Assembly (NCBI GenBank): GCA_031284195.1
Contig: JAITAI010000072.1
Span: 1 to 18,675 of the forward strand
Origin: Treponema sp.
GTDB lineage: Bacteria > Spirochaetota > Spirochaetia > Treponematales > Breznakiellaceae
Direction of reading: 5' to 3'
Length of the DNA: 18,675 nt
Shown piece by piece: positions 14,657 to 18,675 of the stretch. How positions within the stretch are numbered: the stretch's first letter is position 1; each line of letters opens with the position of its first letter. The position numbers and the translations under genes are program-made. Below the pieces are notes generated by a model. That model was given only the letters and a program-made list of their open reading frames with translations, was not told the origin of the DNA and did not search any database.

Positions 14657-15350
14657 AGAACCCTGATTGCCCTTCATCAGTATTTCCTGAGCAGAAGCCC
14701 AACAGTTCTGCGGGCCGGTCGATGATGTGTGCAGCTCCGCTTTGTTCCAGGACCGACCGGGACCGGAACCCCCAGCTTACCCCCACGGCATAGCAGCCTA
14801 CAGCATGAGCGGTTTCCATATCGATCTCTGAATCCCCAACTAGGAGGGTTTCTTCCGGGGAGGCCTCCAAAGCCTGGAGGAGTTCACTGGTTGAGCGGGG
14901 ATCTGGTTTCCGGGGGCGCCCGATCCGATCTCCTTGGATCCGGTTAAAGGAACCTGGTGGAAACAGGGCATCTACTACCAGGTGCGCCACAGGATCCGGT
15001 TTGTTGGTCAAGACCGCGGTTTTGAATCGACGCTGCTTTAGTTCAGCCACCAGTTCTAGGATACCCGGATAGAGGGTGGAATACACCAGGGGTTGTTCCG
15101 CGTAAAAGCGGGTAGCGTCCTTGGCTACCACACCGGCGATGGACTCTCCTCCCTCTCCCGCTCGTACTGCAGGGGGCAAGGTGAGCAGGGCAAGCCGGTA
15201 TATACCCCAGCCTACTTTAGAGATGTATTCCTGAAGAGCTACCGGGGGAAAACCATGCAGTTCTAGGGACCGGTTCATGGAAGCAGCGATGTCCGCAAGC
15301 GTATCCACCAAGGTGCCGTCCAGATCGAAAATGATCGCTTTATAGTTCAT
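14646..15350 (-). CDS. HAD-superfamily hydrolase, phosphoglycolate phosphatase type
   Basis: A cytosolic phosphatase of HAD subfamily IA. The nucleophile and acid are D9 and D11 in IIFDLDGTLVDT. Motif II is in AVLTNKPD, motif III Lys in RKPDPRS and motif IV is LLVGDSEIDMETA. The helical cap between motifs I and II (about residues 18-85) is the C1 type found in phosphoglycolate phosphatase and related enzymes. A 2-phosphoglycolate substrate is the usual annotation, but this subfamily is promiscuous and the substrate is not shown by the sequence. I prefer ATG 15350 (AAGGGG 9 nt upstream) to the ATG at 15359, which the same Shine-Dalgarno abuts. The gene converges on the DUF4139 gene with an 11-nt overlap at their 3' ends. 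Confidence 0.88.
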   Translation of the reverse strand: MNYKAIIFDLDGTLVDTLADIAASMNRSLELHGFPPVALQEYISKVGWGIYRLALLTLPPAVRAGEGGESIAGVVAKDATRFYAEQPLVYSTLYPGILELVAELKQRRFKTAVLTNKPDPVAHLVVDALFPPGSFNRIQGDRIGRPRKPDPRSTSELLQALEASPEETLLVGDSEIDMETAHAVGCYAVGVSWGFRSRSVLEQSGAAHIIDRPAELLGFCSGNTDEGQSGFSKD

Positions 15351-15406
15351 CCTGTACATCCCCTTACCTGGTGCTTAGTTTCGTCATACTCATGGTACCT
15401 TCTTAA

Positions 15407-15436
15407 AGTATAGGTTTTTAGGATTTAAAGGTACAA
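15407..15436 (-). promoter_or_regulatory. Likely promoter of the HAD hydrolase gene
   Basis: On the minus strand, TTGTAC (15431-15436) and TATACT (15407-15412) are spaced by 18 nt, about 57 nt upstream of the start codon. Both boxes match the sigma-70-type consensus well. Confidence 0.5.
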
Positions 15437-15439
15437 GCC

Positions 15440-15750
15440 TTTGGCCCCTTATTCCAGAATTCCCTTTAGAACTAACTGAGTTTTGAAAATGGATCAATTT
15501 TCTTTGTTTTAAAAACAATCCTATTTGTTTATATGCTTATTTTTATTTAAATCGTAAGATAATACCATAAATCATAAAAGATTCGTATACTATATGCGTA
15601 ATATGTAAGATAACTAATATATCAGGTACGGCGTATAACTGAATGAGATGGACTACCAGCCCGCACCGGCGTGTTATATATTTAAAAAAAGGTAAAAAAG
15701 TATCGGTAAACGTGGTATGTAAAAAAGTGTATTTCATTTAAAAACCATTT
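15440..15750. other. AT-rich intergenic stretch without recognisable genes
   Basis: Between the HAD promoter and the symporter terminator lies a stretch clearly richer in A/T than its neighbours, with many A and T runs. A 64-codon minus-strand frame (15543-15737) lacks a Shine-Dalgarno and is not credible. No RNA gene or mobile element was recognised. Confidence 0.45.
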
Positions 15751-15810
15751 AAAAAAGAGACTATGAGTCCGCCGGTACCGATGCTTGGGATTAACCGGCG
15801 GGCTTTAGTC
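15751..15810 (-). terminator. Intrinsic terminator of the symporter gene
   Basis: On the minus strand CCGCCGGT (15794-15801) pairs with ACCGGCGG (15769-15776). The stem is extended by GACTA / TAGTC (15806-15810 with 15759-15763) across an internal loop, and TTTTTT (15751-15756) follows. It begins 55 nt after the symporter stop. Confidence 0.7.
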
Positions 15811-15864
15811 GATTCGATTAGGGTACACCTCCTAATTCCCTCTGATGTTAGATCCAGTGAAGTC

Positions 15865-17193
15865 TTAGGTTTTCCATTTAGTCATATCCAGTTGCTGCAT
15901 CTTTTTCGCCACTACGGTGGTACAGGAAAGGTCTCCGGTTACATTAAGGGCGGTCCGGCCCATGTCCAGGAGAGCGTCAATACCAAGGATCATGGCATAG
16001 GCCCCGGCTACGGGACTTCCTGCCATAACGGGCAGGCCCACAGCGTCAAGCACCAAAAGAAGCATGATCGCCCCTGCGCCGGGAACCCCTGCGGTACCGA
16101 TGGAAGCAAGGGTGGCAGTAACCACGATGATCCCCATCTCCGGGATGGAAAAGGCCCGTCCCCATACAGAAAGGGCGATGAAGACCGCGCATACCCCTTG
16201 ATAGATGGCCGTACCGTCCATGTTCAAAGTAGCCCCCAGGGGCAGGGAAAAGGAGTAAATATCCTTGGGGATTCCGAGATTTTGTGCGGCTTGCATGGAA
16301 ACCGGCAAGGTTCCATTGGAACTGCGGGTTACAAAGGCGGTGATGAAAGGGTGTTTGGCGTCTTTGAAATACCGGCGGAGACTCAAGCCCCCGTAGCATT
16401 TGATCAACCCTCCGTATACTAGGATGATGTGCAAAGCATACCCGATAAAGCACGCAGCGGTTACAAGCCCAAGAGATCCTATCACCTTGGAACCGTTGGA
16501 GGCAAAGACCACCGAAACCAGGGCCAAAACGCCGATAGGAGCGTATTGCATGATCCCCTTGATGATCAGCATCATCACTTCGGCGATACCGTCAAAGAAG
16601 GTATACAGCAGTTCTCCCCCTTTCTTGATCCGTTCATTGTGAGACACCCGTAAATAAGAAATCCCCATACCAAAGACCAGGGCAAAGAAAATAACCGCCA
16701 GAATCGACTCGTTGACCACCACTTGCGCCACACTGGTGGGAATAATGTTGAGCAGGGTTTGCGTTATGGAGGGAGCAGCGGCTTCCTTACCTGCCGCCTC
16801 GATAACGCCGGATAAGTCGGCTGCTGGGCGGAACAGGGTACCCATGGACAATCCTATGCTTACCGCCACTGCAGAGGTAAGAAGATAGAAAACAATGACT
16901 CTGACGCCCACTTTACCCAGATTGGCAGGACTTACCGATGAGGCCCCTACAATGAGGGTGGATAAAATGATCGGCATCATGATCATCTTAAGCAGCCGTA
17001 CAAAGAGGTCTCCAAAAGGCGCGATCCAGAGGATCTTCTCCTTAAATACCAAACCCAGGATGATCCCCAGTACAAGACCGATGAGAATCCGGTATAACAA
17101 GTTGAACTCAAAATACCAGCTATACCATTTCTTGACCTCATGCTTCGCTGTTTGATTCGGACCGTGATTCGATCCCCGGCGATGTTTTCCCAT
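15865..17193 (-). CDS. Glutamate/aspartate:cation symporter (DAACS family)
   Basis: A 442-residue inner-membrane transporter of the dicarboxylate/amino acid:cation symporter family, close in sequence to the archaeal GltPh/GltTk type. The unusually basic N-terminus is followed by the usual eight helices and two re-entrant hairpins. Visible motifs are HP1 TRSSNGTLP (289-297), the cation-site NMDGT (324-328), HP2 ASIGTAGVPGAGA (363-375) and TM8 DMGRTALNVTGD (410-421). In GltPh numbering the TM8 segment supplies D394 and R397, which select acidic amino acids, plus N401 and D405. All are conserved here, so aspartate/glutamate uptake is the best prediction, rather than C4-dicarboxylates. The HP1 serine triplet reads SSN instead of SSS. 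AAGGAG lies 6 nt before ATG 17193. The gene has its own extended -10 promoter, a palindromic leader site and a terminator, so it is monocistronic. Confidence 0.92.
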   Translation of the reverse strand: MGKHRRGSNHGPNQTAKHEVKKWYSWYFEFNLLYRILIGLVLGIILGLVFKEKILWIAPFGDLFVRLLKMIMMPIILSTLIVGASSVSPANLGKVGVRVIVFYLLTSAVAVSIGLSMGTLFRPAADLSGVIEAAGKEAAAPSITQTLLNIIPTSVAQVVVNESILAVIFFALVFGMGISYLRVSHNERIKKGGELLYTFFDGIAEVMMLIIKGIMQYAPIGVLALVSVVFASNGSKVIGSLGLVTAACFIGYALHIILVYGGLIKCYGGLSLRRYFKDAKHPFITAFVTRSSNGTLPVSMQAAQNLGIPKDIYSFSLPLGATLNMDGTAIYQGVCAVFIALSVWGRAFSIPEMGIIVVTATLASIGTAGVPGAGAIMLLLVLDAVGLPVMAGSPVAGAYAMILGIDALLDMGRTALNVTGDLSCTTVVAKKMQQLDMTKWKT

Positions 17194-17224
17194 GCTATAC
17201 TCCTTATTCCATAATACTATCCTG

Positions 17225-17238
17225 CCTGGGTACCCAGG
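17225..17238. promoter_or_regulatory. Palindromic site in the symporter leader
   Basis: CCTGGGTACCCAGG is a perfect 14-bp palindrome lying between the -10 element and the Shine-Dalgarno of the symporter gene, where a repressor operator would be effective. Confidence 0.4.
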
Positions 17239-17256
17239 AGGATTGACAAGAAGTAT

Positions 17257-17265
17257 AGTATAGCA
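17257..17265 (-). promoter_or_regulatory. Extended -10 promoter element of the symporter gene
   Basis: The minus strand reads TGCTATACT, an extended -10 (TGN-TATACT). No convincing -35 is found 17-18 nt upstream, which is acceptable for extended -10 promoters. Confidence 0.45.
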
Positions 17266-17616
17266 AACTTTACTGATTATGTCCCTATCAAAGTATCGAA
17301 TTTGACCGGTTTTCCTTTATTTCAGGGCCTGGGTCCGTCTTTAAGAGGGTATTCCAGAAATAATAACCGAAAAGGTACCGGTCATTCAGCAGCAGATGGG
17401 AAGCGACTGCTATGCCTTCCCTATCCGTCTACTACTTCAAGGGTTTATTGTACGTCTTTAATGACGGCTTTTATACTTTGTACAATCTGGGGGCCAGATA
17501 CCCCAAGCCTAGGGGAGCCTTGCTATGAGATGGAGGCCGCACATCAGCGTTCCGAAGTTCATTAAGTAACCTTTGGTACCCGGTGCATTGGGTTACCACC
17601 TTGCGCTCGAGGCGCT
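17266..17616. other. Intergenic region between the RqcH-like gene and the symporter
   Basis: There is no credible gene here. An 87-codon plus-strand frame (17302-17565) has no Shine-Dalgarno and no protein-like composition. An inverted repeat ATTGTAC / GTACAAT (17447-17453 and 17480-17486) encloses a smaller CGTC / GACG stem. No clear T-tailed terminator of the RqcH-like gene is visible. Confidence 0.4.
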
Positions 17617-18675
17617 TCATGCAGAGAGATGGACCTGGCAGGTTTCTAATTCCTTGAGCCGCTTCTCGTCGAGTTTGATATGGAGGTTCTTTTCCTGAGC
17701 CGGAATCACCAAGCCTGGAGGCCCCCCTTTTGCCCTGCGCAGGTATTTAACCGGCGTATAGAACAGATCCCCTTCCTGATTATTCCGGCCCTTGGAATAG
17801 AACAGCGCCAGATTCCCCGCATCCAGGAGTATCTCCAGAGGAACTGATTTTCCTGAACGCTGTTTGATAAATACATAAGACCCTGGATAGTCCCGAACAT
17901 GCAGCCAGAGATCCTTCCCTTTTACATAATGCCGGAGGAGGAGGTCGTTCTCCGCTCCATCTCTGCCCACGAGGATGAGCCAGTCCTTACGCCAAAACGC
18001 AAGGCCCGGACGCTTTTTGTCCTGTTCCCGGTTCCGGGGTCGAGTATCCCCCGGAGCAAGGGGCCTTTGGATGAGTCCTGCTTTAAGGAGCTTATGCAAG
18101 ACCAGGGGATTCGTCTCTGCCAGGACCCGATCCAGGGCGGTTTCGAGGCGTACCAGTTCCTGCTCGCCTGCGGCGATTTCAGCCTGTACCTGGGCCAGGC
18201 CCTTCTTTGCCTTCCGGTACTGCTCATAGTACGGTTCCGCCTGAGCCCCAGGGCTTTTCCGGGGATCCAGCTTAATCCGTATGGTTCCCCCCGCAGGATT
18301 ATAGAAGTTCTCCGCCTCGAGCCAAGAATCCCCTGGTTTAATGCCATTGATATGCCCCAGGATGAGGTCCCCGTATTCCTTAAGCGGTTGGGCGTCCCCA
18401 AAAGCCCGCTCCTTTTCCCGAAGCCGTTCCAGGGCTGCTTGGAGACGCCCGGTATGGGTCTCAAAGGTCTTCCGGGCCTGGGTCCGCAGGGCGTCTAGGG
18501 ATAAGGGGCCGCAAGATTCGGCATACCAGGTGTCGATGAAGGCGTTGAAGTTTTCTCCGGAAAACTCCCGGATCGAGTATTCCCGGCCTCCAGGAAGAAG
18601 CTTCCCCAGAGCCGCCTCTGGGGTATACCGGCCTCCGCTGATTTCCCCCTGTTTAGGCAGGCGCCGCATGGCGTC
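17617..18675 (-). CDS. RqcH/NFACT-family ribosome quality control protein, partial (N-terminus beyond window)
   Basis: The C-terminal about 352 residues of an NFACT protein (RqcH / fibronectin-binding-like). In bacteria RqcH binds stalled 50S subunits carrying peptidyl-tRNA and adds C-terminal alanine tails. The frame is open through the right edge, so the ATG at 18669 is not the true start and the NFACT-N domain is mostly outside. Present are the end of that domain, a long coiled coil (KTFETHTGRLQAALERLREK ... AQVQAEIAAGEQELVRLETA), and the NFACT-R RNA-binding domain in the last 120 residues (ILVGRDGAENDLLLRHYVKG, KDLWLHVRDYPGSYVFI, then FYTPVKYLRRAKGGPPGLV). The DLWLHVRD core is diagnostic. 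The stop is TGA at 17617-17619. Confidence 0.88.
   Translation of the reverse strand, partial: DAMRRLPKQGEISGGRYTPEAALGKLLPGGREYSIREFSGENFNAFIDTWYAESCGPLSLDALRTQARKTFETHTGRLQAALERLREKERAFGDAQPLKEYGDLILGHINGIKPGDSWLEAENFYNPAGGTIRIKLDPRKSPGAQAEPYYEQYRKAKKGLAQVQAEIAAGEQELVRLETALDRVLAETNPLVLHKLLKAGLIQRPLAPGDTRPRNREQDKKRPGLAFWRKDWLILVGRDGAENDLLLRHYVKGKDLWLHVRDYPGSYVFIKQRSGKSVPLEILLDAGNLALFYSKGRNNQEGDLFYTPVKYLRRAKGGPPGLVIPAQEKNLHIKLDEKRLKELETCQVHLSA

Noticed and set aside
15543..15737. Hydrophobic 64-codon minus-strand frame in the AT-rich spacer
   Set aside because: No Shine-Dalgarno, and hydrophobicity follows from T-rich codons.
15763..16422. Plus-strand 219-codon frame opposite the symporter gene
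   Set aside because: Antisense to a clear transporter; composition rich in Gly, His and Pro is typical of a shadow frame.
17302..17565. 87-codon plus-strand frame before the RqcH-like gene
   Set aside because: No ribosome binding site and no protein-like pattern.

Overview
The window looks like a chromosomal segment of a spirochaete, most likely an intestinal or termite-gut Treponema. This is inferred from the protein flavour (the Treponema-type cytidylate-kinase-like protein, the GHQHS-type xylulokinase, and conserved envelope proteins seen mainly in that group) and from a base composition near 50% GC. No rRNA or marker gene is present to prove it.

Layout. Positions 1-1585 hold a decayed prophage remnant. 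It has a small coiled-coil protein, a two-membrane-segment holin-like gene, an M15 endopeptidase (endolysin type) and a lipoprotein with a C-terminal membrane segment; the last three are broken by frameshifts or stops. A palindrome-rich spacer follows, then a cytidylate-kinase-like gene on the minus strand (1784-2605). thrC (threonine synthase) and xylB (xylulokinase) lie in tandem on the plus strand. Next comes an array of about 32 degenerate 23/24-bp tandem repeats (5885-6642) that runs up to the ribosome binding site of xylA (xylose isomerase). XylA and XylB together convert D-xylose to xylulose 5-phosphate, so the array sits inside the xylose locus. A strong rho-independent terminator closes xylA.

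Positions 8199-11781 form a tight envelope operon: a TPR lipoprotein, a membrane-bound lytic transglycosylase with two LysM domains (stop and start codons overlap), and a periplasmic protein of unknown function. The first gene has a near-perfect Shine-Dalgarno sequence but no ATG, GTG or TTG behind it at normal distance. A small two-helix membrane protein follows on the minus strand. The intergenic region before the next gene contains what reads as a structured RNA: a three-way junction with a possible terminator/antiterminator switch. A secreted DUF4139-type protein (12503-14656) follows.

From 14646 to the right edge everything is on the minus strand: a HAD phosphatase of the phosphoglycolate phosphatase type, a glutamate/aspartate:cation symporter with its own hairpin terminator and a palindromic site in its leader, and the C-terminal two-thirds of an RqcH/NFACT-type ribosome quality control factor, cut by the window edge.

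The two most unusual signals are the repeat array in the xylose locus and the candidate structured leader RNA at 12281-12413.
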